DNA from: Elusimicrobia bacterium GWF2_62_30
GTDB lineage: Bacteria > Elusimicrobiota > Elusimicrobia > Elusimicrobiales > UBA9959
NCBI GenBank assembly: GCA_001799995.1
Contig: MGUK01000098.1
Location: forward strand, 1-64,000
Direction: 5' to 3'
Length of the DNA: 64,000 nucleotides
Part shown: positions 6,610-14,593 of the stretch, in pieces
Numbering within the stretch: the first letter of the stretch is position 1
Layout of the letters: every line of letters begins with the position of its first letter
Notes under the pieces: model-generated
The model's database searches: none
What the model was told of the DNA's origin: nothing
Seen by the model: only the letters and a program-made list of their open reading frames with translations
Program-made: the position numbers and the translations under genes

Positions 6610-6694
6610 ACCCGACAGGATGCTGTCGGGCTCGCCTGCTAGGCTATTTATGCGGAGAAGTGGTTGAAGATACTGCGACTATGGAGGGGGTATG
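6610..6694 (+). promoter_or_regulatory. dyad-promoter module, copy 3 (ORF6N gene)
   Basis: CCCGACAG and CTGTCGGG (6611-6618/6623-6630) form perfect arms with a 4-base loop, and TAGGCT is at 6640-6645. The dyad centre is again 19.5 bp from the hexamer. The following CTATTTATGCGG is shared with copy 1, but here 46 nt separate the hexamer from the ATG at 6692. Confidence 0.65.
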
Positions 6695-7063
6695 AATATC
6701 GAGGGACCTGTAATAAAAATAGCAAAAGGTGTATTTATGGCGCGGGGGCAGCGGGTGGTGGCGGCCGCGGACGCCGCAGCCTTCTACGAGGTTACGCCGC
6801 ATGCGCTGTGGGGCGCCGTTGCCCGCAACCGGCGCAAGTTCCCGCGAGAGCTCATGTTCCGGCTTACTCGCCGCGAGCAGGCTGCCGTACCGGCGCTCAG
6901 GCGCCTTACCAAGCCGCCGCTGGTTTTCACGGAGACGGGCGTCTCCATGCTTTCCACCGTGCTCAAAAGCAGCAAAGCCGCGCGTATAAACGTGGAAATA
7001 GTGCGCGAGGTCGTAAAGACAATGAAAAGCCTTGGCCTGAGCGCCTGGGATATGTTGCGGTAG
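6692..7063 (+). CDS. ORF6N domain protein
   Basis: The product has 123 residues and is nearly all ORF6N domain, the DNA-binding module of phage and poxvirus-type antirepressors. Diagnostic parts are the FPRELMFRLTRRE segment near residues 50-62 and PLVFTETGVSMLSTVLKS near 75-92. The ATG at 6692 follows GGAGGGGG. The usual C-terminal extension of larger ORF6N proteins is absent; the protein ends shortly after the domain. It is driven by promoter module copy 3. Confidence 0.8.
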   Translation: MNIEGPVIKIAKGVFMARGQRVVAAADAAAFYEVTPHALWGAVARNRRKFPRELMFRLTRREQAAVPALRRLTKPPLVFTETGVSMLSTVLKSSKAARINVEIVREVVKTMKSLGLSAWDMLR

Positions 7064-7068
7064 CTTTC

Positions 7069-7131
7069 TAACCCGACAGGCCATTGATGGGTTAGCCTTC
7101 TGCGATATTTGTGGGCAAGGGGGAAATTATG
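7069..7131 (+). promoter_or_regulatory. dyad-promoter module, copy 4 (RhuM-Fic gene), degenerate
   Basis: TAACCC/GGGTTA arms (7069-7074/7089-7094) enclose CGACAG. The -10 position, 19.5 bp from the centre, holds TGCGAT, a decayed hexamer. The ribosome binding site CAAGGGGGAAATT before the ATG at 7129 matches the other copies. Confidence 0.5.
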
Positions 7132-8136
7132 ACAAAAGAACACAGGACAGGTCGGGAGGCGGGCGAGATTGTATTTTATGTCGATAAAAATAAAGGGATG
7201 AGGCTTGAAATAAAGCTAATAAACAACACGCTATGGCTGGATGCGCATAAAATAGCGGCTGTTTTTGGCGTTGGGCGCCCGGCGATAGTTAAACACATAA
7301 ATAACATCTATAAAACCGGAGAACTGCCGGAAAAATCAACCTGTTCCATTTTGGAACAGGTTGCATCTGATGGCAGGGTAAGGGAAATGAACCTTTATAA
7401 CCTGGACATGGTAATTTCAGTGGGCTACCGCGTCAACTCACAGCGTGCCACGAAATTTAGAATTTGGGCCACGGATATCCTTCGGCGGCATTTGGTTGAC
7501 GGCTACACCCTGAATCAAAAACTGCTGGAAGCCAAGGAGGAAAAATTCCTGGCCTTTCAGCGCGCTATAAAGCTGATAGAAACCGTAAAGACCCGCAAGC
7601 CGCTGGAGTACCAGGAGGCCATGGGCCTGCTGGACGTGATCCGAGACTACAGCCGCGCCCTGGGACTGCTGGACGATTACGACCATAACCGCGTTGCGGT
7701 TAAAGGGGTTAGCCGCGGTTCAGGCTTCCGGCTCACTTACGAACTGGCGCTTAAGGCCGTGGCCCAGCTGCAGGCCGGCGCGGGCGGCTCTGCCCTGTTC
7801 GGCCGGGAGAAGGATAAGTCTTTCGCCAGTTCAGTGGGCGCTATTTACCAGACCTTCTCCGGCAGGGAATTGTATGCCAGCGCGGAGGAAAAAGCCGCCC
7901 ACCTGTTGTATTTTATCGTTAAGAACCACTCTTTCGTGGACGGCAATAAGCGTATAGCTGCCGCCCTGTTCCTGTGGTTCCTGGAGAAGAACCGCCTGCT
8001 TTACCGCGCGGACGGTTCTAAACGCCTGGCCGATAACGCCTTGGTGGCTTTAACCCTTATGATCGCTGAAAGCGCGCCGCCCGACAAAGACCTGGTGGTG
8101 CGCTTGGTCGTTAACCTGATAAACAAGGAAAACTAA
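7129..8136 (+). CDS. rhuM: RhuM-like virulence protein with C-terminal Fic/Doc domain
   Basis: The product has 335 residues. Residues 10-130 match the RhuM family (GVGRPAIVKHINNIYKTGEL, NLDMVISVGYRVNSQRATKF, WATDILRRHLVDGYTLNQ). The C-terminal third carries a Fic/Doc active site HSFVDGNKRIAAALFLWFL near residues 266-284, with the catalytic His and the GNKR phosphate-binding residues intact. Fic enzymes transfer AMP or phosphate groups to target proteins. The ATG at 7129 is preferred to a GTG at 7111 because of the AAGGGGG ribosome binding site. A palindrome with 11-base arms (7338-7362) lies in frame. The target is unknown. Confidence 0.85.
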   Translation: MTKEHRTGREAGEIVFYVDKNKGMRLEIKLINNTLWLDAHKIAAVFGVGRPAIVKHINNIYKTGELPEKSTCSILEQVASDGRVREMNLYNLDMVISVGYRVNSQRATKFRIWATDILRRHLVDGYTLNQKLLEAKEEKFLAFQRAIKLIETVKTRKPLEYQEAMGLLDVIRDYSRALGLLDDYDHNRVAVKGVSRGSGFRLTYELALKAVAQLQAGAGGSALFGREKDKSFASSVGAIYQTFSGRELYASAEEKAAHLLYFIVKNHSFVDGNKRIAAALFLWFLEKNRLLYRADGSKRLADNALVALTLMIAESAPPDKDLVVRLVVNLINKEN

Positions 8137-8157
8137 ACATGGCGGATGCGCCACTGG

Positions 8158-8177
8158 CCCTGGCGAATTCGACAGGG
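8158..8177. repeat. imperfect palindrome with CGAATTCG core at the island's right edge
   Basis: CCCTG and CAGGG arms surround GCGAATTCGA with one mismatch. It lies between the last island gene and the convergent secreted-protein gene. The core is shared with the 26-bp palindromes further left, though the outer arms differ. Confidence 0.4.
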
Positions 8178-9170
8178 TTATTTACCCGGGGCCGAAGTCG
8201 GCAGCGGGGGGACTGATTCCGGCGCCGGGGGCTGGGCGGCCTGGGGCGGCTTGGACGGCGGGGTGTTCCTGGGCTTGCCGTCCAGGTCGTAGAGCGCGAA
8301 GGCGCCGTCCTTGAAGTCCGCCAGGATCTGGGCGGGGTTGTCCTGCGAGAACCGGATATTGACTATGTCCCTGCCGAGGTAAGCCAGGTAAACCGGCTTT
8401 GCGCCGGAGTTGTCGTAGAGGAAAGCCTGCGCGTCGTTGCCGTGTATCTGTATCACGCGGCTTTTGTCCGGGCTCACCCATTGCTTCCCCTCGCCCAGCG
8501 GCGGGGGGGATTTGGGAGGATCTTCTGTTTCGGCTTTCTGCACCACTACGCCGCCCGACTCCATGTTGTAGGGGTAATAGTTGTTGTCCACGTAGACGAA
8601 GGCCGCGCCGCCGGGGCCCTGCCACCACCAGTAGCCATCCCACCAGAATACCCAGCGTGAGTAAGAGCCGTCGTACCACCACCAGTTATTGGCGTAATAC
8701 CGGCTCCAGTAGAACGTGGGGCCGCTGTAGAAGCCGTACCAGTGGATGTTGTGGGCGTCGTAATAATGGGCGTAGCGCACCCCGCCGGTATTGTGCCAGT
8801 AGTAGTGGCTGCGCCGCGTTTCCGAGCGCTGTTCGTCCTGTATGCCGCGCACCAGGTCCGCGTTGTGCGCGATGGCGGCGTGCTCGCGGGGCGGATCTTT
8901 TTCGCGCCGCTGCTTTATGTCCTCGCCTGTGTCAAAACGTTTAGGTTCTACGGGCCGCCGCTTGTCGTTCACCACTTTGTCGGGGCTTTCGAACTTGAAA
9001 GGCTTAGGTACCGTTACCTGCCTCATCTTGTAAATACTGCCGCCCGTCTGGGACGAGGCGTTCTTTTTTCGCGCCTTGCCCTCGCGCTTGTCATCATGCC
9101 CGCCCCGGTCGGCGGCGCAGAGCAGTAAGGCGGCGCTTAATGCCGCAGTTGCCAGTATTATACTTTTCAT
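8178..9170 (-). CDS. secreted Trp/Tyr-rich protein of unknown function
   Basis: The product has 330 residues. An N-terminal signal peptide (ALSAALLLCAADR) is followed by a basic segment of about 100 residues. A block between residues 120 and 190 is dominated by Trp and Tyr (for example YYANNWWWYDGSYSRW and WWDGYWWWQG). A beta-rich C-terminal part and a proline-rich tail complete it. The aromatic block suggests a surface or binding role, perhaps carbohydrate or envelope interaction, which is inference. The family is not recognised. Intergenic 9171-9352 holds GGGGAC-type repeat ends at 9240-9260 and 9330-9350. Confidence 0.7.
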   Translation of the reverse strand: MKSIILATAALSAALLLCAADRGGHDDKREGKARKKNASSQTGGSIYKMRQVTVPKPFKFESPDKVVNDKRRPVEPKRFDTGEDIKQRREKDPPREHAAIAHNADLVRGIQDEQRSETRRSHYYWHNTGGVRYAHYYDAHNIHWYGFYSGPTFYWSRYYANNWWWYDGSYSRWVFWWDGYWWWQGPGGAAFVYVDNNYYPYNMESGGVVVQKAETEDPPKSPPPLGEGKQWVSPDKSRVIQIHGNDAQAFLYDNSGAKPVYLAYLGRDIVNIRFSQDNPAQILADFKDGAFALYDLDGKPRNTPPSKPPQAAQPPAPESVPPLPTSAPGK

Positions 9171-9352
9171 AGTTTTTATCCCTTAGTTATCCTATCACAT
9201 GGCGCGGGATCCGCGCAGTCGTAATACTACTTAGAGGGGTGGGGGAAAAGGGGACGCCGCGGAACACGGGAGGGAAAGTGCCGATGAGGGGGTTCGCCAG
9301 GGGGCGTTTTGCTAAAATAATTGCGATAGGGGACTTTGCCGAAAGGGGACGT

Positions 9353-9946
9353 ATGAAAAACATCCTGTTGAGCCTGTTCATGCTGCTGGGCGCGGGGCCT
9401 GGTTGGGCCGCGGAGGCTAAGCCTGCGCTGCGCTGGGCTTCGGCCAGCGAGTATTATTTTGTGCTGCCGGCGCCGCAAAACCTTGCTGTGGACGGCGCGG
9501 GCTCTACCGTGGTGCGGCCCTGGGGTTTTGGCGTGCGCGCGGTGGGCCACGATACTTTTTCCAAGACCGGTGGCCTGCAGCTGCAGAGCGTTAAGGTGGA
9601 CCATGCCGGCGTTAAGGCTACCTTCACCATGCTGGACCTTATCGTTGGCCTGGAGTACCTTTCGCCGCTTAATAGCGGCCAGCCTTTGCGCTTCAAGGCC
9701 GGGGCTTACGCTGACCTGGGCCTGTCCGACAGCACCTTATACGCGGCGCCGATGCTGGGCGTAGGGCTGCTTTACACTACAGACCAGCAGGCCGAGACGC
9801 CAGCGGGGTTTACGTTAGACGTGTTCTGCCGCCTTACGGACATAGGCCTGGACAATATCGGCGGCGGCCGCTCGGGCACGCTTAAGCCCGCGCTGGGCTT
9901 CAAACTAGGTTACATCATCCCCGGCTTCTGGCGTCCTAAAAAATAG
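9353..9946 (+). CDS. exported protein, probable outer-membrane or periplasmic beta-rich protein
   Basis: The product has 197 residues. The ATG at 9353 starts a clear signal peptide (MKNILLSLFMLLGAGPGWAA) and follows AAAGGGGACGT; longer in-frame starts upstream would bury the signal. The mature part alternates hydrophobic and polar residues and ends in an aromatic-basic tail (GFWRPKK). It resembles a small beta-barrel or porin-like protein, but no named family was recognised. Confidence 0.65.
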   Translation: MKNILLSLFMLLGAGPGWAAEAKPALRWASASEYYFVLPAPQNLAVDGAGSTVVRPWGFGVRAVGHDTFSKTGGLQLQSVKVDHAGVKATFTMLDLIVGLEYLSPLNSGQPLRFKAGAYADLGLSDSTLYAAPMLGVGLLYTTDQQAETPAGFTLDVFCRLTDIGLDNIGGGRSGTLKPALGFKLGYIIPGFWRPKK

Positions 9947-10001
9947 GAAAAGGGGACAACCAGTGACGCCGGCCGGCGCGGCGGAATTGCTAGTATAAGC
10001 T

Positions 10002-10403
10002 ATGGACCTTAAAATAATACCCGCCAAAAGCGCCGCCGATTGCGAAAAGAATTACGACAAGGAGCTTTGGCGCAAGTTCGCGCGCCGCATTATCAGGAAC
10101 CCGTTCGTGCGGAACTTCCTGGCGCAGAGGGACCTTGGCGTCTGCGCCTGGTGCGGCGAAAAGATGCTTGAGGACGGGGATATCCATCATACCACCTATG
10201 ACCACGCCTGCTCCTTTGAAGGGACCATAGTGGTAAGGCAGCAGACGGTGCAGCGGCATTCCCGCAAGCGCCAGGCCCCGGACTGCGCGCGCTGCAAGGC
10301 CGCCGACCAGGCGCGGTTCGACGTCTGCATGGGCAAACTGGTGCTGGTGCACCCGCTCTGCAACAAGGAGATCTCCGCCACCCAGCCCCCGCCGCAGGGT
10401 TAA
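10002..10403 (+). CDS. HNH-like zinc-binding protein
   Basis: The product has 133 residues with paired cysteines and histidines arranged as in HNH endonucleases: CAWCGEK, DIHHTTYDH, DCARCK and HPLCNKEI. The zinc-binding CxxC pairs and the HH motif are intact. A -10-like TAGTAT/TATAAG lies directly before the ATG (9991-9999), so the transcript may have no leader. It could be an orphan nuclease or a zinc-binding protein of other use. The 13-nt gap to the following membrane protein suggests an operon. Confidence 0.6.
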   Translation: MDLKIIPAKSAADCEKNYDKELWRKFARRIIRNPFVRNFLAQRDLGVCAWCGEKMLEDGDIHHTTYDHACSFEGTIVVRQQTVQRHSRKRQAPDCARCKAADQARFDVCMGKLVLVHPLCNKEISATQPPPQG

Positions 10404-10416
10404 GGAACCTCGCAAA

Positions 10417-11043
10417 ATGCAGAAGGAACGCAGGGAAAAGTTCAAGCTTATCGGGAAATTCCTGGTAAGCAATATCGGCACGGAAGACGTCCTGGCCGGT
10501 ATCCCCAATTTTGCTTTGGCCGCGGCCGCGCTCTGGCTGGGCGTGGCCCTCCTTAACGACCCCGCCCTTGAGGCCAGGTACGCCTGGCTGCGCTACTGGG
10601 CTTTGTATGAAATGGTCAGCGTCGTTATCTTGCAGTACCTGGTGTTCGTTTTTAATCCCGATCCCAAAGAGGCTGAGGCCACTCCGGTCTGGCTGCGGGT
10701 CGGGTCTATATTCGCGGTGCCGCTGTTCTTGTTCGGCCTGAAGGCTTCGTTCTTCATGTTCAAGAAGATCTTTATCTATTTCTGGCCGTTCATTATAGCC
10801 AAGGGCGTAACGCTGTACCTGCACAGGCCTTCCGAAAAAGACAGGACCGTGGGCTGCCTGGGCGCGGTGCTCGGGCTTATGGTCCTTATCCTTCTGTACG
10901 GCGCGGTGGCCGCGCTGGAGGCGGGGCTGGCCTGGTATCTGCTTGCCGGGTTTGTGTATTTCGCGCTGCAGGGGACTTTTGAAATTATATCCGAGCCGCT
11001 GTACCAGCTGCCGGATTATGATCAGTGGAACGTAAAAAGCTGA
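10417..11043 (+). CDS. integral membrane protein of unknown function
   Basis: The product has 208 residues with about five hydrophobic segments (near residues 28-48, 62-80, 95-117, 145-165 and 170-190) and short charged loops. The N-terminus is basic (MQKERREKFK) and should be cytoplasmic. No family is recognised. It follows the HNH-like gene closely and ends at a strong intrinsic terminator. Confidence 0.7.
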   Translation: MQKERREKFKLIGKFLVSNIGTEDVLAGIPNFALAAAALWLGVALLNDPALEARYAWLRYWALYEMVSVVILQYLVFVFNPDPKEAEATPVWLRVGSIFAVPLFLFGLKASFFMFKKIFIYFWPFIIAKGVTLYLHRPSEKDRTVGCLGAVLGLMVLILLYGAVAALEAGLAWYLLAGFVYFALQGTFEIISEPLYQLPDYDQWNVKS

Positions 11044-11061
11044 ACGGCGGGACCGGGGCGT

Positions 11062-11093
11062 AAAAAAACCGGAGGGAAGCCTCCGGTTTTTTT
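11062..11093. terminator. bidirectional intrinsic terminator
   Basis: The stem AACCGGAGG/CCTCCGGTT has a GAAG loop, flanked by A-runs on the left and T-runs on the right. It sits between convergent genes and can serve both. Confidence 0.9.
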
Positions 11094-11108
11094 ATTTATG
11101 GAAGGCGT

Positions 11109-12077
11109 TTACTTGGCAACCGTGTCCAGCAGCTGGTCTAAAGACACCAGGTCGCCGGCCTGCGGGGCGGCGGCGGGCAGGGTGAGCGCCAGGGGCACGA
11201 ACTTGGGCGCGGCGGTCACCGAGGGTTCGGTGGTCACGGTGGGGATGCCGGGGCCGGGCGCGCTCTTGTCGGGCGGGGGGATGGTCAGGATCTGGGTGCC
11301 GGCGGTGGTCAGGTAGATCCTGGCGCCGGCGTTGGTCAGGCGGTTGATGGCTTCTATGTGGGGATGGCCGTATTTGTTGGTGGCGCCCACCGAGATTATG
11401 GCGTGGTCGGGCCGGACGCGGGCCAGGAAGGCGTCGCTGGTGGAGGTGCGCGAGCCGTGATGGCCGACCTTGAGGATGTTGGACTGCAGGCCGGATTTGA
11501 AGTGGCTGAGCATTTCGGCTTCCAGCTCCGAATTAGCGTCGCCGGTAAGCAGTACGCCGTTGCCGTTGTAGTAAAGCCGGATGACCAGCGAGCAATTGTT
11601 GGTTTCGTCGTTATCGTGCATCTGTACCGTCTGCCAGCAGGCGTTGAACACCTTCACGGTCACTTTGGGGTCCCAGTTCAGGATATCGCCCGGCTTGGGG
11701 TAATGGGTGGTGCAGCCCGGTTCCTGCTCGGCCAGGTCGCGCAGGTTGTTGTCGCCGGCCGCGTCCACGTTCTCGGCGCGGGTGTCGTAATAGTGGTCCA
11801 CTTCGTAATTTTCAAAAACTTTCTTGAGGCCCCTGTAATGGTCGCTGTGGGGGTGGGTGAGGGCCACGTAGTCTATCTTGGTCACGCCCTTGGCTTTCAG
11901 GAAATTGTCGATAAGCACGCCGGAATTGCCGCCGTCTATCAGGGCGGTCTTGCCGCCGGGGAACTCTATGAAGATGGCGTCGCCCTGGCCGACGTCCACA
12001 AAAGAGACTTTGAGCTGCGCCCAGAGGCTGGACGAGCTGAACAGGACTAGGGTAAAGCAGGCGAGGAAGTTGCGCAT
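11109..12077 (-). CDS. secreted metallo-beta-lactamase-fold hydrolase (ComEC C-domain type)
   Basis: The product has 322 residues when started at the ATG whose complement is at 12075-12077, giving a signal peptide (MRNFLACFTLVLFSSSSLWA). The mature domain carries DVGQGDAIFIEFPGGKTALIDGG, the metal-binding HPHSDH motif, the LTGD segment and VGHHGSRTSTS, as in the ComEC C-terminal nuclease-like domain and competence-related MBL hydrolases. The C-terminal 60 residues are proline- and alanine-rich. An upstream in-frame ATG at 12113 is possible but would extend the signal. It may be an extracellular nuclease or phosphodiesterase; the substrate is not proven. Confidence 0.8.
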   Translation of the reverse strand: MRNFLACFTLVLFSSSSLWAQLKVSFVDVGQGDAIFIEFPGGKTALIDGGNSGVLIDNFLKAKGVTKIDYVALTHPHSDHYRGLKKVFENYEVDHYYDTRAENVDAAGDNNLRDLAEQEPGCTTHYPKPGDILNWDPKVTVKVFNACWQTVQMHDNDETNNCSLVIRLYYNGNGVLLTGDANSELEAEMLSHFKSGLQSNILKVGHHGSRTSTSDAFLARVRPDHAIISVGATNKYGHPHIEAINRLTNAGARIYLTTAGTQILTIPPPDKSAPGPGIPTVTTEPSVTAAPKFVPLALTLPAAAPQAGDLVSLDQLLDTVAK

Positions 12078-12193
12078 GGAGTTATCCCTGAAAACGCGGT
12101 TTAATATCATCACGTTTATAGTATATACGCAAAACCTTGAAAACGTAAGTGCTCAAGGACCCGCCCCGCCATAGGCCCAAAGGCCTACTAGGA

Positions 12194-12276
12194 GGGGACG
12201 CTGATGACTTTATAACTATTTACCAACAGTGCCTCAAGAATTGTTAATAACAAGTCATAAAGTCATCAGCGTCCCC
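12194..12276. repeat. 83-bp palindrome-ended repeat, copy A
   Basis: It begins GGGGACGCTGATGACTTTAT and ends with the complementary CATCAGCGTCCCC; the middle is AT-rich. A second copy of identical length and orientation lies at 14508-14590, on the far side of the pxp operon. Similar short palindromes elsewhere in the window suggest a MITE- or REPIN-like family without its own gene. Confidence 0.8.
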
Positions 12277-12281
12277 TTTGA

Positions 12282-12287
12282 TATAAT
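12282..12287 (+). promoter_or_regulatory. -10 element of the pxp operon
   Basis: A perfect TATAAT ends 8 nt before the pxpB ATG. Transcription would start at or one to three bases before the start codon, and there is no ribosome binding site, so a leaderless mRNA is likely. It lies directly after the 83-bp repeat. Confidence 0.55.
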
Positions 12288-12295
12288 AGTTCCCA

Positions 12296-12934
12296 ATGCC
12301 GAACGATTCTTATTTCTTGGGGGATGCCTGCCTTTGCTGGACGCTGGGCGACGCCATAGACCGGCTGACCTCGCTGCGGGTGTTGTATGTGTACCGGCTG
12401 CTTAAGAAGAACGCCGCTCTGGCGCGGCTGGGCGTGCACGACCTGGTGCCCTCCTACACGGCGCTGGCGGCCCACGCGGACCCGCTAACCGACTGGGAGG
12501 CGGTGCGCCGCATAGTGGACGGCGCCATTGCCGCCATGCCGGCGGACGAGGCGAAGCTCCGCGAGCGCTCCGTGCGGCATATGCTGCCGGTGTCTTACCA
12601 CGGCGAGGACCTGGACCGCGTGGCCGAGCTGACCGGCCTGGGCACCGAAGAGGTGATAGCCCGGCATTCGGCGCCGGAATACCTGGTGGCCATGATAGGC
12701 TTCCGCCCGCATTTCCCATATTTGATAGGCCTGGACCCCAAGCTGGTAACGCCGCGGCTGGATTCGCCGCGCATAGCCGTGCCGGCCGGCGCCGTGGCCA
12801 TTGGCGGCGAGCAGACCGGCGTGTACCCGGAAGAATCGGCCGGCGGCTGGAACATAGTGGGCATGACGGCCCCTGAGCTGCTGCTCACCATAGAGCCCGG
12901 CGATACCGTGGTTTTCAAGAGGCTGGGCGCATGA
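12296..12934 (+). CDS. pxpB: 5-oxoprolinase subunit PxpB (KipI family)
   Basis: The product has 212 residues. It matches the PxpB/KipI allophanate-hydrolase-like subunit: RHMLPVSYHGEDLDRVAE near the middle, then ATP-site-related GFRPHFPYLIGLD and the terminal segments VPAGAVAIGGEQTGVYPE, GGWNIVG and PGDTVVFKRL. With PxpA and PxpC it opens 5-oxoproline to glutamate using ATP. It overlaps the next gene by 4 nt (ATGA). Confidence 0.9.
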   Translation: MPNDSYFLGDACLCWTLGDAIDRLTSLRVLYVYRLLKKNAALARLGVHDLVPSYTALAAHADPLTDWEAVRRIVDGAIAAMPADEAKLRERSVRHMLPVSYHGEDLDRVAELTGLGTEEVIARHSAPEYLVAMIGFRPHFPYLIGLDPKLVTPRLDSPRIAVPAGAVAIGGEQTGVYPEESAGGWNIVGMTAPELLLTIEPGDTVVFKRLGA

Positions 12935-14508
12935 CGCTGATAAACTGCGACATTGGCGAGCAGGGCCCCCTGCACGAGGGCGACCGGAAGCTGATGGAGT
13001 TCATTCATATCGCCAATTTGGCCTGCCAGGGCCATGCCGGAGACAAAGACAGTGTTGAGGCTTTCCGCGCCCTGGCCGCTGAGCGCGGCGTGCGGGTGGC
13101 CGCGCACCTTTCCTATCCCGACCGCGAGAATTTCGGCCGCGCCACCATGCGCCTGCCGGACGCGGAGCTGCTGGCCGCCCTTGAAGCGCAGCTGGCGCTG
13201 CTGCCGGGCGTAACGCTGGTGAAGCTGCACGGCGCGCTGTACAACGACGCCTGGCACGACGCCGCCCTGGCGGAACTGCTGGCCGGCTGGCTGCGGCAGT
13301 CGGGCGTCAGCGGGGTCATCGCCCCGGCCGACGCCGAGCTTTCTTTTGCCGCGCGCAAGCAGGGCATAACCGTGCTGCGCGAGGCTTTTGTGGACCGGCG
13401 CTACGTTTACGACGAGCCGGCCGGGCGCCTGCGCCTGGCGGACCGCACCGCGCCCGACGCCGTGATAGCCGACGCCGGCGAGGCCCTGGCCCAGGCAGAA
13501 AACATAATAACCCACGGCCGGGTAAATGTAAGCGGGGACCCGGCCCACCCGGCCTGGAAGGAACTGGAGGCCGATACCGTCTGCATCCATTCCGATTCGC
13601 CCATTGCCCTGGAGCTGGCCGCCGGGCTGCGCGCGGCCATGGACGCCGGGGCCAGGGATAATACCGGCGCCGGCGTTAAGGACAATATCCGCCTGGTCAG
13701 GGCCGGCGTCTGCGAGACCGTGGGCCTGCCCGTCTACGGGCGGCAGGATATCGGCGTGTCGCCGGGCGGGGCCATGGACTGTTTTTCGCTGCGGCGCGGC
13801 AACCTCATGCTGGGCAATGCCGAAGGCAGCCCCGCGCTGGAGATCCTGGCCGCCCCGGAGCTGGAGATCCTGGCGGCGGGGCATTTCGTGCTGACCGGCG
13901 CCCGGCACAAGGCGGTCATCCACAGGGGCGGCAATACGGCGGCGGTGGAGCACAGCCGCGTTTATACGGCCGAGGCCGGCGACCATCTCACTTTCAGCGA
14001 GAAGAGCTACGGCCTGCAGACCTATTTCTGTTTCAGGAGCCGGGCCGAAGGCGGCCCCGGCGGCAAGGCGGCCGAGGCCGTGCCTTACGCGGCCGTAAGC
14101 GGCTGGGCCGACCTGCAGGGGCGCATCCGCGTGGTGCCCGGCCCGGAGTATAAATACCTGGAAAACCCCAAGCTGTTCTTCGAGAACGCCTGGCGCACTA
14201 CCTACAAGATGGACAAAGTGGGCATACGCCTGGCCGGCGAGCCTAAACTGAAATGCGGCGTGGGCAATATGATCTCCGGGGCCGTGGCCGACGGCACCGT
14301 GCAGCTGACGCCGGAAAGCCCCATCATCCTGCTGCGGCACCGCCAGACCACCGGCGGCTACCCGCGCATCTTCAACGTTATCAGCGCCGACATCGACCTG
14401 CTCGGGCAGTACGCTCCCAACCAGGCCATCCACTTCGTGCAGGTCACCCTCGACGAGGCGCGCGCCTTCGCCCGCCAGAAAGAAGCGGCCCTCTCGAAAC
14501 TCCGCTAG
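12931..14508 (+). CDS. pxpA-pxpC: fused 5-oxoprolinase subunits PxpA-PxpC
   Basis: The product has 525 residues. Residues 1-240 are PxpA (LamB/YcsF fold: INCDIGE, LACQGHAGD, LVKLHGALYN). Residues 252-525 are PxpC/KipA (LPVYGRQDIGVSPGGAMDCF, MISGAVADGTVQL, RQTTGGYPRI). In most bacteria these are separate proteins, so the fusion ties the two catalytic parts one to one. The usual ACGFHAGD of PxpA appears as ACQGHAGD. Together with PxpB this should be a complete ATP-dependent 5-oxoprolinase in the cytosol. The stop codon touches the second 83-bp repeat. Confidence 0.88.
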   Translation: MTLINCDIGEQGPLHEGDRKLMEFIHIANLACQGHAGDKDSVEAFRALAAERGVRVAAHLSYPDRENFGRATMRLPDAELLAALEAQLALLPGVTLVKLHGALYNDAWHDAALAELLAGWLRQSGVSGVIAPADAELSFAARKQGITVLREAFVDRRYVYDEPAGRLRLADRTAPDAVIADAGEALAQAENIITHGRVNVSGDPAHPAWKELEADTVCIHSDSPIALELAAGLRAAMDAGARDNTGAGVKDNIRLVRAGVCETVGLPVYGRQDIGVSPGGAMDCFSLRRGNLMLGNAEGSPALEILAAPELEILAAGHFVLTGARHKAVIHRGGNTAAVEHSRVYTAEAGDHLTFSEKSYGLQTYFCFRSRAEGGPGGKAAEAVPYAAVSGWADLQGRIRVVPGPEYKYLENPKLFFENAWRTTYKMDKVGIRLAGEPKLKCGVGNMISGAVADGTVQLTPESPIILLRHRQTTGGYPRIFNVISADIDLLGQYAPNQAIHFVQVTLDEARAFARQKEAALSKLR

Positions 14509-14590
14509 GGGACGCTGATTCCCATTTAACTATTTATCAACAACTTGGAATGGCTTGTTAGTAACAAGTCATAAAGTCATCAGCGTCCCC
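14508..14590. repeat. 83-bp palindrome-ended repeat, copy B
   Basis: It has the same ends, length and orientation as the copy at 12194. The right half (GTAACAAGTCATAAAGTCAT and onward) is nearly identical, while the left half diverges. Its first bases overlap the pxpA-pxpC stop codon. Confidence 0.8.
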
Positions 14591-14593
14591 TGG

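Noticed and set aside
1-8177. Integrated prophage or integrative element
   Set aside because: KilA-N, ORF6N, RhuM and HTH genes are phage-like, but no integrase, terminase, structural gene, tRNA target or attachment repeat was found.
709-8177. Restriction-modification recognition sites (GAATTC in palindromes)
   Set aside because: GAATTC also occurs outside the palindromes and no methylase or restriction gene was seen, so the core alone is not evidence of such a system.
12595-14433. 612-codon open frame on the minus strand across pxpB and pxpA-pxpC
   Set aside because: It is antisense to two well-supported genes and has no recognisable domain; long antisense frames are common in GC-rich DNA. 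The same holds for those at 18616-20493, 23417-25339, 28880-30289, 51831-54200, 55503-57671 and 60651-62408.
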